NCBI RefSeq assembly: GCF_014898055.3
Contig: NW_023604861.1
Span: forward strand, 97,094,083 to 97,158,082
Direction of reading: 5' to 3'
Length of the DNA stretch: 64,000 bases
Origin: Talpa occidentalis
Taxonomy: Eukaryota; Chordata; Mammalia; Eulipotyphla; Talpidae
Position numbers and translations under genes: made by a program. The notes under the pieces are model-generated. The model made no database searches. It saw nothing but the letters and a program-made list of their open reading frames with translations, and was not told the origin of the DNA. This document shows positions 48,959 through 61,587 of the stretch, piece after piece. The stretch's first letter is position 1; each line of letters opens with the position of its first letter.

Positions 48959-49355
48959 ATGGAATACTACTCAGTGATCAAAAAAGATAAACTTGTGTCA
49001 TTTGTGGCAACATAGATGGAGTTGGAAGGGATTACACTAAGTAAATAAACCAGAAGGAGAAAGATAAATATCAATGGTTTCACTTATATGTCTGACCAAA
49101 GGGTCAGAAAAAGTCAGACTTTTAAACCAACTCTTGAAAACTGATCATAGAACTGAGATATCCAGAGAGGGAGAGGAGAGGAAGAGAAGAGAACAGGGTG
49201 GGGAGAGAGCACAATGTATAATGTAGAGGACTATGGGTACTTTGTTGGGTTAGGTGCTATGTAACCACCCCTGAAGAGGGAGATCCTGTGCTTCCAAAAT
49301 ACTAACAATCATGTAAACCAATGGAACTTCAATTTTAAAAAAAGTCTCCATATAA
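48720..49355 (+). mobile_element. Old L1 3' end with internal TA/CA microsatellite
   Basis: CTATGTTTATTGCAGCACTA, AATGGAATACTACTCAGTGA and GTTTCACTTATATG identify an L1 3' end. The sequence is expanded by (TA)n(CA)n at 48900-48958. Confidence 0.8.
48900..48958. repeat. Compound (TA)n(CA)n microsatellite
   Basis: About 15 TA units run directly into about 13 CA units, inside the L1 3' end at 48720-49355. Confidence 0.95.
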
Positions 49356-50936
49356 GGGACTACCTAACTTTTCCCTATCTCCCTTTGCCATTGTAACAGG
49401 AAGGGGCTAAAGAACAAGGAACAGAAACACATGTCTAGGATGGTGCCCTGCCCATCTTGCCTCTAACTGGTGGTATTCAGGAACTCCTGAAAAATATGCA
49501 CAGCTGACCTTCTTTGCAGTTCCAAGGAAAACCAAGGCTACTTTAGAGGCATTCTTTCTATATATTCCCCAACTTCACTGTAGAAGAGGCATCATTTTCT
49601 TGTAGCAAGGCCCAGGGATTCTGCAGAGTAGACGAGATCTGACAAGCTAAGGACAGAGCCTTTGAAGACCTGGCTCTGGCTCAAGGCCTGGACGCTGGCA
49701 TGCTTGTTGTAGAAAAAAAAGTGAAGACCAGAGAGGGATGCACAGGCACAGGAGGGATGCCAAGATACAAAGCACACTGGGTGCTCAGCAGTGGTGCTGA
49801 GCAGTGGTCAGGCACAAATAACTGGTTAGCAGCACACCTTCGGCTGCAGTCAGACCACACAAAAAGTCCAGAGGTGCTTTAAACCGATCAGCAAGGAAAT
49901 TGCAGACCATCAGATTTTAGGGAAGACTGAGTGAAACTTTAAAAATGAAGCAGAGCAAGGAAACTATGAAATTCAGGAAAATCAAAAAGGTATAAAGAAG
50001 CAAAATATAATTACAGTGTACTTTATGATTCCGCTGGAAATAGCATTTAGATAGTCACAGTGATGTGAACCTTAGGCACTGATTTAACCAAGTATGTAAC
50101 ACACCTAACATATCACACTTTTAACAAATCACACTTAACATATCACACACACTCTTTCACACACACAAACACACACACATGTGCGTGTCCCTCATATGGG
50201 ATTAAATATCTCTGGAAAGATATCCAAGAAATGTGTAACCCCAGGTCCCTATTGGTAAGAGCTGGGTATTGGAAAGGGAGAGAGATTTTGCGCAGTTGGA
50301 ATATTTTATTTTGTGCACCCTGCTTTAAAAAAGAAAAAAGGAATTAACAATCTCATTTTGGTCAAATACAAACATCTGAACCAGGGAGGATCAAAGAAAC
50401 CATACCAATTCAGTCGTGGTGTCTAGATAGGAGTCCCCTGGACAGAGTTCACAGGCCAAAAGTTGCATAAGTCCATCCTCCCAGGGCGGCTTGGGTGGGG
50501 TTAGCCCCAGGTCAGCTACAAAGAGACACAGCATAGCTCTGGCCCTCAGGCCCATGACTACTGCACTGGTCTATTCAGAATGGTATGCGAGTATCCGTTA
50601 AGCACTAGAGTCTTCTTAAAAGAAATAAAAAAAGAATAGTATTGGACAATTCTGCTTACGAGTGATCGAATCCATAAAAACAAGAAGTAGAGATTAACAA
50701 GGACTGGTTGTAAAGAGGAATGGGAAGTTAATGTTTAATGGGTATAGGTTCAGTATGGGGTGATGAGAAAGTCCTGCAGATGGCAGGTGGTGATGGCTAC
50801 ACAGCAATATGAATGTAGTTAATGCCACTAAACTGTAGATTCAAAAAGGGCTAAAATGGTAAACTTTAAGTTATATATTTTGTACCACACAAAAAAAAGG
50901 GATGTTAAAAAGTTCTTTAAAGAAATACAGAGACCC

Positions 50937-51217
50937 TTGGGCCTCCCCTGGTAGCGCAGCGGTTGAGTGCCGGGCTGCGAAGCTTACCCGCAGCCTCTGC
51001 AGCGCTGGTTCGATCCCCGGCCACCAGCGAGGGTCCCACATGGCGCGCAGACCTCTCCTGCTGCGCCCACTGCTAACCTCAGCAGTGTACCTCGGTCCTT
51101 CTGCCTGTTCTGCTCCCCGCTCTGGCTCTGGTGAATTCTCTCACAATCCTGCGCTTCTGACTGTACCCAGTGCTTGTATAAATAAATAAATAAATCTTTT
51201 TTAAAAAAAAAAGAAAG
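50937..51217 (+). mobile_element. tRNA-derived SINE, younger subfamily
   Basis: The head CCTCCCCTGGTAGCGCAGCG, box B GTTCGATCCCCGG and the TCTGGCTCTGGTGAATTCTC body are present. The 18-bp duplication AAAGAAATACAGAGACCC (50919-50936) against AAAGAAATACAAAGACCC (51218-51235) has one mismatch. Confidence 0.95.
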
Positions 51218-53779
51218 AAAGAAATACAAAGACCCACTGGTAAGTGTCCTGCCACAGTTATGTTGTCATTTTTAGAGTCAGTGGGTTTGGAGTGCGGGGT
51301 CCGTGGGTTCACTCTGGGAAAGGATTCACCAGAGCTCCCGTTTCAACGACATGCGGCGAGTTTTCCCAGGAGAGTTTCTCCACGAGACAGAGACATTAGT
51401 CATATTTAAAGAGCAGGTTATTAGAGAAAGGGACAGAAGAATAAAGGACACTTGCATAGACACCAGCAGGCAGGAAGAGCTGCCCTGAAAGGGACAGGTT
51501 TGCTGAGAGAGGCATGATTGGTTGCAGGCGGGCGGCCTTGAGGAGAGCTGCCTCCATTGAGGGAGCTCAGTGAGGAGAAGTCCCGGCATGGTACAGGTCA
51601 CAGGCAGGCAGGGAGGCTGCTGCCCTGCAGAGGGAGAGAGTTGGTGAAAGGAAGCACTTGCATAGTCACAGGTGGGCAGTGGGAGTGCTGCCCCAAGCCA
51701 GTGCAGATACTGCACTGATAGAGTCCTTTTCTCTTTGGGAGGGGCTCATTCCTCCGTGGAGTGGCCTGTTTTGTCGCTGATTTTGGATAACTAGGCAAAA
51801 CTAGAAAGGGACCAGAGATTCCAGAATGGGTCCAATCTCCATATCTTTACCCTCAGGCCTGTGCTCCACTCCCTACAGCAGCCTGCTCCTGCTTGGGTCT
51901 TATGCCTTGTGATAAGGCACTGGTGCCTAAGGGTCCTGACCTCTACAGCTGGGCTAATGGTCAAGTTACTTGCCTCTATCCCCACCTCCTTGTGTGAGTC
52001 AGGTTCTGGTCTTGGGGCACCTCCTTTCCAGTCTTTCTATTCTTGTCCTCCATCAGTAACTGGTGCGATGGGACACCATGGATAACAGATAGCTGGAATG
52101 CAGGGGGCTTTATGTAAACTCTGAGCTGAAAGGAAGTCTTTGATCTGTGAAACAAGTCAGAGTATCAAGGATCGGCTGGGAATTATAATTTTTCCAGCTG
52201 ATGCCTTGGCTAAAGAAATGCTGTCCTTGTTTTCTAGATATTTGGCTAATTTCTCAGGTCTGGGTCTACTTTTGGGGTCACCAAAAGCTGCAGGATAATG
52301 AACAAACCATACACATCAGGCAGAGGCACACAGGGCAGGCTATGGGCCAGGGGCTCAGCACACAGCACCTACAGACCCTACAAACACAAGCATCTCACCT
52401 GAATGGAGGGTGGGGGAGTGCCTTAAAGGGTACAGCATTTTGGGGACCCAAACTAACCACTTAACATATTTATAAAGAAGATCTACTAAGAAAGTAAAGT
52501 CCTGCCAGCTGCTGGGCCCTGTGCCAGCATTTAAAGAGCCCTGGGAATCCCTAGACTAAACAGAAAGCAAACAATGAGCACTTTGCTTTCACCACAAATC
52601 ACCCAATAACTAAGTCTGCACAGCCTTCCAGCCTACACGAGAGTCAGCTTTTGATAGTGGGGGAGAATAAGTCTCCCTCGTCTTCCTGCAATGTTTTCCT
52701 TGACAAGGGGGCATTTCCAGCTGAGCTGAGCTCTCTATACTCTATACCAGGCTTTAGAGGTAAGCATGTCCCACAATTATACTCTCCTTTAGACTCCAGG
52801 AAAAGGTCTTGATCAAAGGCTCAGAGAAATGGATGTGCTATCCTTTTGAACTGATATCAGGTACAGATGAGACAGGTGACTGGTTGGAGTGACAAGGATG
52901 TCCAAGTCCAGTGACTTAAGTCCTACCCAGGAGGTGTTGCAGCTATCAGGAGGTACAGCCTGAGCCGTAACACCCAGAACTAGGGTGAGAGTGGAGAGGA
53001 CAAGGCGTGGGGGTGGGGGAGGGTAAATGATGGTATACATTTTCAATATTAATCACCAAACTATCAATTAGGAGTACTCCAACCCACTAGCAGGCACTGA
53101 ATGTTTTCTACACCTCTTAATGAAAGATGGCTTGTCTCCATCAATGATTTGTTAATCCAAGCCATCCAAGCGAGAGAGGAAAGAAATGTGAATTATTAGC
53201 CCAGAATGGACCCAAAAGGGTCCAGTTCAAAAGATTGGAAGTGTGATATTAGTTTTCTTCTTCTGTACATGCCCCAAGCTTTGGCATTTTGAAAATAAAT
53301 TTTAATGTTTTCCTTATAATTTCATTTGCCTTCTCCTATATTTGTTTCTCTTTTACAATAGCACATTATTAGCATATTGCAAACATTAAAATATTTTGTG
53401 GATTTTTAATAATATAAGGAAATGTTCATAATATAATGTAAGTGAAACAAGATATGCAATCACTTGGGGTCTACAATACTCTGAAAGGCGATGGCTCAGT
53501 ATAGGGCACAGGAACCATCCCAGATCTATGTTCTGGTTTGAATCCTCTGTCACTCCCCTAACTCATTCTGCTTGGCCTCACCAAAACAAAGGCGAATACA
53601 GCGACAGTGACCCAAATGAATGAAGGTGTGTATCATTTCCCCTGACTTTAGATTCTGTTTCCCAACCCCAGTTTGCCGGAGGGCTTTATTTGCACCACCA
53701 TTTATAGCAGCAGGGAGTACTGGAGTGGGGAGAGACATAGGGAGGGTAGAGGGCTACTTTGTTTTAAAAGTGCCACACC

Positions 53780-54079
53780 TGGGCCTCCCTGGTGGTGCAG
53801 GCAGTTGAGCACCACGCTATGAAGCTGTCTGCAGCCTCTGCAGCACCGGTTCAATCCCGGCCAGCCGGCTAGGGTCCCACATGGCATGGCAGACCTCTCC
53901 TGTTTCACCCGCTGCTCCCCTCAGAAGTGTATTTCATCAGTCTGCCTGCTCTGCTCCCCACTCTGTCTCTGGTGAATCCTCTCACCCTCCTGCACATCTG
54001 GTCTGTACCCTGGTTCTTGTATAAATAAATAAATAAATAAATCTTTAAAAAATAAAAAAATAAAATAAAAAAATAAAAT
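53780..54079 (+). mobile_element. tRNA-derived SINE downstream of exon 2
   Basis: This complete copy has a compound AAATAAAT/AAATAAAA tail and a perfect 14-bp duplication AAAAGTGCCACACC at 53766-53779 and 54080-54093. It lies about 310 bp inside intron 2 from the exon 2 donor, antisense to MERTK. Confidence 0.95.
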
Positions 54080-54390
54080 AAAAGTGCCACACCCAACAGG
54101 TTAGTGAGGTGTCTCTTGGACCTGATAATAAACACTGCTCACTGGGAAAGGAGGACTTGACAGGTGAGGTGGAAAGTGCCCCCCCCCTGCCAGAACCCAA
54201 GGCTTGTGAGAACCAACAGTCCCAGCGGAGCCAAGATCCATTGAAAAACAGTCACCAATACAGACTGTCAGCTATTAATCTACACCTTGTATGGACTAAT
54301 ACTGCTAACACAGAAAACAAAAGCAGCTTTTTATTTTCAAGGCTTTGGCTTTTGAGTTAGCAATAGCATAACAGGAGAAAGAACACATAC

Positions 54391-54811
54391 CTGAAGGAAG
54401 CGATGACTGTGGTAACTTCAATGTCTGTATAAAACTGAGTAACTGCGTGATGCGCCCCAAGTAATTCCTTCCCATCTTTCCACCAAGAAATAACTGCGAT
54501 GTCCTGGTACATATTAGGGATATTGATCGAGCAATTAAACTTGACATCTTTATGTTCAGAAAGTATTATATGGCCAACCGTGTGATTAAACGCGAGAGGC
54601 GGGAGAAGTTTTGACCCTGGAGAGGTTGGCCTGGGGAGGGCTACATTTCTTGGATATGGTCCTCCGGGCTGAGCTGGTGAGGTCAGCAAGTCAGCCTGGT
54701 ACCCACGGGTGTGAAGAGAGGGAAATAGTGCGTGGTCAGCTTGCTGGCTTCTTGGGAGAGGCCCTGGAGATGGTAGGTTGGGCTTGGTTTCTTCTTTCAC
54801 CTCAGCGATAG
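54391..54811 (-). CDS. MERTK: MERTK exon 2: N-terminal region and first half of Ig domain 1
   Basis: This exon encodes the start of the mature extracellular region of the Mer receptor, which binds GAS6 and PROS1 and drives clearance of apoptotic cells. The acceptor is TTCTCTTTTGCAG and the donor is GTATGT. The 421-bp exon holds 139 full codons plus split codons at both ends. The first ~70 residues are proline-rich and poorly conserved (begins [11 protein letters not shown]). The Ig1 half follows, with [12 protein letters not shown], the first Ig cysteine in FNCSI and the core tryptophan in [12 protein letters not shown]. Possible N-glycosylation sites are NHT and NCS. The length equals human exon 2 as I recall it. 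Exon 1, with the signal peptide, is upstream and outside the window. Assignment to MERTK rather than AXL or TYRO3 rests on near-identity of the Ig1 half to human Mer. Confidence 0.97.
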
Positions 54812-54995
54812 CTGCAAAAGAGAACATCTGATGTTTATAAAGCCTTTTTAAATAATGGAGTTTTCCAAGTAGGTTCCCAATGTATTAGGCCGTGGAAAAA
54901 GAAAATCAGGTCATCCCCAGTGTCCTCAGATAATGTGAGCAAAATTTATTTCACACACATGTCTGGACATATATTCTCATTCACAAGTTCATTCA

Positions 54996-55275
54996 GGGCC
55001 TCCCCTGGTGGCGCAGCGGTTGAGCGCTGGGCTGTGAAGCTGCCCGCAGCCTCTGCAGCACTGGTTCGATCCCCGGCTACTGCCCGGCCACCGGAGGAGG
55101 GTCCCACATGGCGCAGACCTTTCCTGCCGCCCGCTGCTCCCCTCAGCAGTGTACTTCGGTCCTTCTGCCTGTTCTGTTCCCTGCTCTGGCTCTGGTGAAT
55201 TCTCTCACCCTCCCGTGCTTCTGACTGTACCCAGTGCTTGTATAAATAAATAAATAAACCTTAAAAAAAAAAAAA
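54996..55275 (+). mobile_element. tRNA-derived SINE upstream of exon 2
   Basis: This complete younger-subfamily copy has the duplication AAGTTCATTCA at 54985-54995 and 55276-55286. It lies 184 bp from the exon 2 acceptor, antisense to MERTK and in the same orientation as the SINE at 53780. Confidence 0.95.
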
Positions 55276-55489
55276 AAGTTCATTCATTTGTTCATATACC
55301 ACCTTCTAAAGGGTACTTAAGAAATGTAATTAACAAAATCAAAATTTTTTGTTTCAATTGTGGCTCATTCCAAGTTCTTTACACCCAATTCAACAACATA
55401 GTAGGGAGGTGATGGTGCCTGAGGTCACATTTCTCACTATCAACTCAGTCAGAAGACTATGCATGGCTGCTACAGCCATGCATTACTTG

Positions 55490-55680
55490 TCCCAGTCAGT
55501 GACAGACCACATATACAATGGTCGCCCTGTAACCCCACCATCTAGTCTAGGTGTGTAGTAGGCTCTCCCCATCTAGGTTAGTGCACATAACCACAAAGAT
55601 GTTTGCAAAAAGACAAAATTCCCTAATGGCATATTTCTCAGATGGTATCCCTGTTATTGAGCAATGCATGACTGTTTATT
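55490..55680 (+). mobile_element. Ancient interspersed repeat (family not assigned)
   Basis: GTCTAGGTGTGTAGTAGGCT, GCATATTTCTCAGATGGTAT and GAGCAATGCATGACTGT match a mammalian dispersed repeat I recognise by sequence but cannot name. Confidence 0.5.
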
Positions 55681-56361
55681 TTCAAAGGCTACTATTAGTC
55701 AGAAAGAGACACATTTATAATTCTTGTGCCTCAAATGTCCCACCCCTAGGTGTTGGAGTAATAAAATCAACACGTGCTTAGGTCACCAAATGTAGAATGA
55801 TTTGGAACTTCCAGCAAAATTCTTGCCTGCTGAAAAGGACCTGGAGTGGTTTTGATTTCATTGGGCTCACAGTATTTCCAAAAATATAGTTGTGCTTTTA
55901 GCTTTCTCAATGACCTTTTAAGAACATACATTCTATGCTGGTTGTTATTTATTCAAACACATTAACCATGAGTGGTGAGACAGGCAAGCGAGAGAGATAC
56001 TGGCCTGGTATTTTGTGGGTTAGTGACTGGGGGTAGACAAAGGCACCCTGTCTCTGCTCAAGGGCCTCCTACCATGCTCAGGATGTCACAACCACCAGGG
56101 ACGCTGAGTGTGTGTGTGTTTGCAGGGAGGAGGTTGGTCTCTTTTTAGGGTTGTACCAGATTTATCAAACAGAACATCCAGTTAAACTTGAATTTCAGAT
56201 AAACAACAAATTATTTCTGCTATTAACATTCAGTAAGTACTTATCTAGAAACAGGATGGAGGGTCTGAGAAGTTATTCCTCTGGCTTCCTCCCTGCCAAG
56301 TCACTCTGGACTACACACAGCCCTCAACTGAAGGCCACAGCTCTGACAAGAGTTCTCTTTG

Positions 56362-57325
56362 AGCTTCTGCACAGCAAAAGAGACAATAACAAAAACAAAG
56401 AGAAACCCCACCAACTGGAAGAACATTTTTGCACACAACACTAATGATAAAGGACTGATCACAAAAATCTGCAAAGAGCTGATGAGACTCAACAACAACA
56501 AAGAAAATAATCCAGTCAAAAAATGGGCAGAAGAGCTAAAAAGAAACATCTCTGAAGAGGAAATGCAAATGGCCAACAGGCATATGAAAAAATGTTCAAC
56601 ATCACTTGTAATCAGGGAAATGCAAATCAAAACTACAATGAGATACCATCTTACACCAGTGAGAATGGCACATATTAAAAAAACTAGCAACAACAAATGT
56701 TGGCGAGGATGTGGAGAAAAAGGAACTCTTCTGCACTGTTGGTGGGAGTGCAAACTGGTCCAACCACTGTGGAGAGCTGTGTGGAGATTTCTGGACCTAC
56801 TAAACATAGAGCTTCCATATGATCCAGCAATTCCACTCCTAGGTATTTACCCAAAGGACACAGAAACATCCATTCCAAAGAGCACCTGCACCCCTATGTT
56901 TATAGCAGCACTGTTTACAATAGCTAAGCTTTGGAAACAGCCCAAATGCCCAAAAATAGATGACTGGATCAAGAAGATGTGGTACATATATACCATGGAA
57001 TATTACTCAGCATTCAAAAAAGATAAACACATGCAATTTGCAGCAACATGGATGGCGCTGGAAGGGATCATGCTCAGCGAAATAAGCCAGAAAGAAAAAG
57101 AAAAATACCGGATGGTCTCACTCATAGCAGGAATCTAGAAAACTTAAATAAGGGACCAGGAAAATGAATAACTATAAGAAAGTGAAAATCAAAATCAACA
57201 AAAAACTATGAACCAGAGACACTTTTTGGGGGATGGGGGGCGGGAGGGGAGGGATTGGGGTCAGAATGGGGGGTTGCAATTGTATGGGGAATATAAAAAT
57301 AAAATTTATTATTTAAAAAAAAAAA
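56362..57325 (+). mobile_element. LINE-1 3' end with uninterrupted ORF2 C-terminal fragment
   Basis: An open frame of 259 codons (56359-57138) encodes the L1 ORF2 C-terminal region: [20 protein letters not shown], the cysteine-rich segment [19 protein letters not shown], and [19 protein letters not shown]. It lacks the endonuclease and reverse transcriptase domains, so it is not functional. The 3'UTR and A-tail follow. The duplication AAGAGTTCTCTTT (from 56348) against AAGAGTCCTCTTT (from 57325) has one mismatch. Confidence 0.95.
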
Positions 57326-57445
57326 AGAGTCCTCTTTGCACAACTCTCACCTCCATACCAACTCGACTCTCATGGCTGCTACATTGGGGAGTTATCTCCA
57401 GGGTGAATGCCAGCCAAGAGATTTCACTATAAGAAATCAGGGAAA

Positions 57446-57721
57446 GGGCTTCCCTGGTGGCACAAGGGGTTAAGCACTGCACTATGAAGCAATCCGCAGC
57501 CTCTGCAGCACGAGTTCGATCCCCGGCCGGTCAGGGAGAAACCCACATGGCGAGGCAGACCTCTCCTGTCTTGCCTGCTGCTCCCCTCAGCAGTGTATTT
57601 CACTCAGTCTGCCTGTTCTGTTCCCCACTCTGTCTCTGGTGGATCCTCTCACCCCCTCATCTCTGGTCTGTACCCAGCTCTTGTATGCATAAATAAATAA
57701 ATCTTAAAAAAAAAAAAAAAA
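57446..57721 (+). mobile_element. tRNA-derived SINE
   Basis: This complete older-subfamily copy (GGGGTTAAGCACTGCACTAT head) has a perfect 14-bp duplication AAGAAATCAGGGAA at 57431-57444 and 57722-57735. Confidence 0.95.
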
Positions 57722-60700
57722 AAGAAATCAGGGAAGGCTCACTGCTTGTCCTTAGCCTGAGGTCTTAGCGGGTGTGGGAGTGCGGGAGCCTTCTGCATGC
57801 TTTGGGGGAGGGCTGGCCTTGCACCCAGTCATCCAGACAGATGAGGGTACAGCGATGGGAGTGTTCATTCTTTCCAGGGAGTCCAGGTCAGGCTGACCTT
57901 ACAGAAGAGGAGTTCTCCCCCGTCAACCCCCACATCAGGAAAACCTAATGCACAATTGTGGGGGAGGCAAAGCTCAGTGCCTGGGTCTCATCCAGCTCCC
58001 CATCTTCCTCTGATTTCAGGATACATAATATAGTAATGATGCCTGGGCTGTTTATCTTATGCCAGCAGAGACCCTGAAGAAGAGTCTTTTTCTTAGGCTT
58101 CAAAGCACTTAGATTTCACCTTTGCCTCTTACATGGGCAAACTGAACTCTGTTCAGTCCTTCCTACTCATCCAGCTCCGCGGGTCTGGGTAGTCAGAGGT
58201 TTTGTTCAAATAACTATTTTTTTCTTTAAATGTATGTCCCTCTCATAGAAGGTAAAAAGTGGAGTGAGAATAGGAAATATTTTCTTTGGTTTGTTTAATG
58301 TACTAAAAACATTTAGATTTTCTAATTATGAAGACGGCGTAAGTTTGCTGTGAGAAATTCAAAATTTTATAGACGCACAAAAAGCATAACATGGACACCT
58401 GTCTTGTAGTCCCAACCCTGCTAGATAACCTCTAATTATAGTTTGGGGTATGACCTTCAGTTTCCTATGAGCTAGGGTGCTAATTACACTAATGACAAGG
58501 CCACCCACTCAGATGACGACACTGAAGCCAGGGAGCAATCAAACCAAACTGTAATCACCACGGATGGTTTAAACGGTAACTAATCTGGGATTTAGTGTCA
58601 AGATTTAATTGCCAACAAATATTCAATTGATCTAATTAAATCAATGATGGGCTTAATTGTCAACAAATATTTTTACAGTACTTCCTGGCTCTGAGATTGC
58701 ATGTGACAGTCTAACGGGATCAAGAAAAGCACTTGCCTCTGGAGAAGAGCAGCAGGGGATCCCAGCAGTTAAAGGGGAGTTGGGAAAAGCCCAACTGTGG
58801 GTAGAGAGGGATGTCTACACTGGTAGCATCTAAGAGGTCTTCCCTGATCTCTCCCCACCCCAGACTAGCTAGCCCCCGCAGGAAGGTGCTGGGGCCCTCC
58901 CCCTTTGTAACATCTCTTGTGGTTCCACATTCAGTTCTCTCCCCTGCTGGACTGCTGAGAGCCCTGTGAGGCCTAGCACCTCTATGGTCAGTTCATAGAT
59001 ATGCTCAAGATAATTTTCTGAATGAAGGAAAGACATGAATTAGAGGGATGGATAGGACTTCAAGGGGCAGAGGTGTTGGGAAACTGGAAAGAAGGAAGAA
59101 ACCCTAATAACTTGGGAATGCCAATTTAAATGTAGGGTGGCACCGCTGTGCTAGGTCAATAATGGGAAATAAACTGGATTACACTAAATGTGGAAAGCCC
59201 TGAATCCTGACTGAGGAAGTAGGGATTCCTGGGAGGTTCCTGAGTAGGGGAGGGAGAAGACCAGAGTTGTACTTGGCAAGGGCACCAGCATCTGGCTGAG
59301 GGAGAGGAAGAGGAGAGGTTCCCAAGTGGGAAACCTGCCAAGGAGACACTTAAGACCCAACTATGGGGGTGGCCAGGAAGTAGGGAGGATGCGGGGGTAG
59401 ATGAGGGGCTGATAGCAACAGTCTCACTACTGCCATCATGTCACAAGAAAAAGATTCATCTGACACCAAATACTTAGGAAGGACATCATCTCAGAACATG
59501 GGATAGTTCTCAGGAGTGAATATTTCATGGTTTTATACTGGCTGTTCCTTAAAGAACCGAAACCAGAATGCTGTTTCTTAGGGTTCAGTTTCTCGTGGGG
59601 AAGGTAATAATGGTGGGAAGGGTAATAATGGTGCCCGCAGGTTACCACCAGGAATTGTTTTGGGGGCAGTAATGGGAGTAAAAGGTAATCAGACCAAAAA
59701 GATATTTTAAAGCAAACCTTTTCATTCTCAATATGTGTTCCTGTTAACTTATCATCCAGATAACAAAAGCAAATGCAGTGGATCTGTTTGATGGTTGCCA
59801 TTTTGGAGACAATGTTATTTAGTGGGGGTGTGAGAGATGTTTTAACAACCCATACTCAGAGACTTAATGAGCATTTGGTCCTTTCTAATTTGGTCCTAAA
59901 TGAGAATTTTGGTCCACAGTGCACACAGAAAAATGGGTTGTCTCTGACTGCAATTCACAAGAAATCTTCCCCTTCTCCTTTCTACCTTCTTTTGGGTTGT
60001 TTCCTTGTGTGGACTGAACAACACCTAATGTGGAATGTTTAACCTTACAAGCTAATGCCGCTAAGCAACCCTGGAGAAATGGCCTCCTGCTCAGGGTCGA
60101 GTCTGTTTAGGTGTTCTAGCCGTGGCACCTGCTGACTCTGGGAGCCACTCCATCCAGTCCTGGACTTGTGTGATGGCCCCCCCCCCTACCGTGTGCCTAT
60201 TTGTTTCCAATTACTGCTGAGTCCTTGACCAGACTCCAAAGTCAGCTTCTTAAAGACAGGGATTTTGCCTCCATCATCTTCCTCCAGTGCCTAGCACAGG
60301 GACAAGCCTGTGGGACATAGTAGCAAATGTTAATTCATCCAATGAATACACTGGTTAGGTCTACTTCCTATTGTTCCATGTGGGCTTGCTTTTCTTTTTT
60401 TTTTCTAGAGAAATTTATCTGGATCTTCCTCAAAGGCAGGAGGTGGCATCCTCTGAACTGGCATGATGCATGGGTATGATATTCAGTGAACTTTTGTAAA
60501 ATAAATGGTGTGATGCAGGCAGGTTCTGAGAGTGAACAGGGAAGAGATGGTACAGGCAGCGATATTACTCAGGCTGAGTTGGGACTGTTGGTGTGCATTG
60601 AAGGAGAACCTCTCCCCTTAACCATGTATAGCCCCAGTATATCAGACATTTGGGGACTTTGGTCTCATAGACTCAAATTCATCAGAGTATGGTAGTGAAG

Positions 60701-61311
60701 AAGCTGTTTTTTTGTATGATCAGCTAGTGCACCCCAGCCTTAAATCCATAAATATTTGCTGAGTGCTGGCTGATGGTCCTCCCAGTTCCTTGCTGCATGA
60801 GATTTGACCTCTGGATAATTCTTTAACCTCTCAGATTACCTGCAAGGTAAGAGTACCTTGGTGGTAGGGAATGATGGGACATATAGGTCTACCAGTGTAG
60901 CTCCACAGAGAGGCTGGTGTTATTGGATTCTGAACCCAAGCCTGTGGGAATAAGTGCTAGGACTTATCACTGAAGTTGGCCTGAGCAACACTGGAGCAAA
61001 ATAACTGCCAGCCAGGAAAAAGGGGAAAAAAATGCTTCAGGCTTGTGCTGGCCAAAGGGCCTTGTACTTTAAGGGAATTTCTCTAGGATGGCCTCCCCAA
61101 CACGTTTCCAACATGAGCCTTTTTAGATTTTCTTGAAGCCCAAAGTGGATAAAGGAAGTGGCAACTGCTGAAATTGCAGTGCAGGGTAGAGGGTGGAGTG
61201 GCAGGCTTAAGCAGCCTCCCTGTGTCTGGAGTCCTTCCAAGCTATGGGAGGAGGGCTGAGCAGGGCGGCAGCCCTGCAGGATAGAGAGTATACGTGGGTC
61301 AACCCTGTTTA

Positions 61312-61587
61312 CTTTATTTATTTTAAGATTGATTTATTTATGCATATAAGAACTGGGGTACAGGCCAGAGGTATGGGGGGGTGAGAGGATTCACCAGAGA
61401 CAGAGTGGGGAGCAGAACAGGCAGACTGACTGAAATACACTGCTGTGGGAGCAGTGGGAGAGACAGGAGAGGTCTGCCACGCCATGTGCATTGCTCCTTG
61501 GCCGGTTGAGGATCAAACTCATGCTGCAGAGGCTGCAGATAGCTTCACAGTGCTGTGCCTAACCACTTGAACTACCAGAGAGGCCCG
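61312..61587 (-). mobile_element. tRNA-derived SINE
   Basis: This antisense copy has the duplication GTCAACCCTGTTTA (61298-61311) against GTGAACCCTGTTTA (61588-61601), with one mismatch. Confidence 0.93.

Noticed and set aside
56359..57138. Longest open frame in the window (259 codons) as a gene
   Set aside because: It is the C-terminal end of LINE-1 ORF2 with 3'UTR, A-tail and target duplication; it lacks endonuclease and reverse transcriptase.
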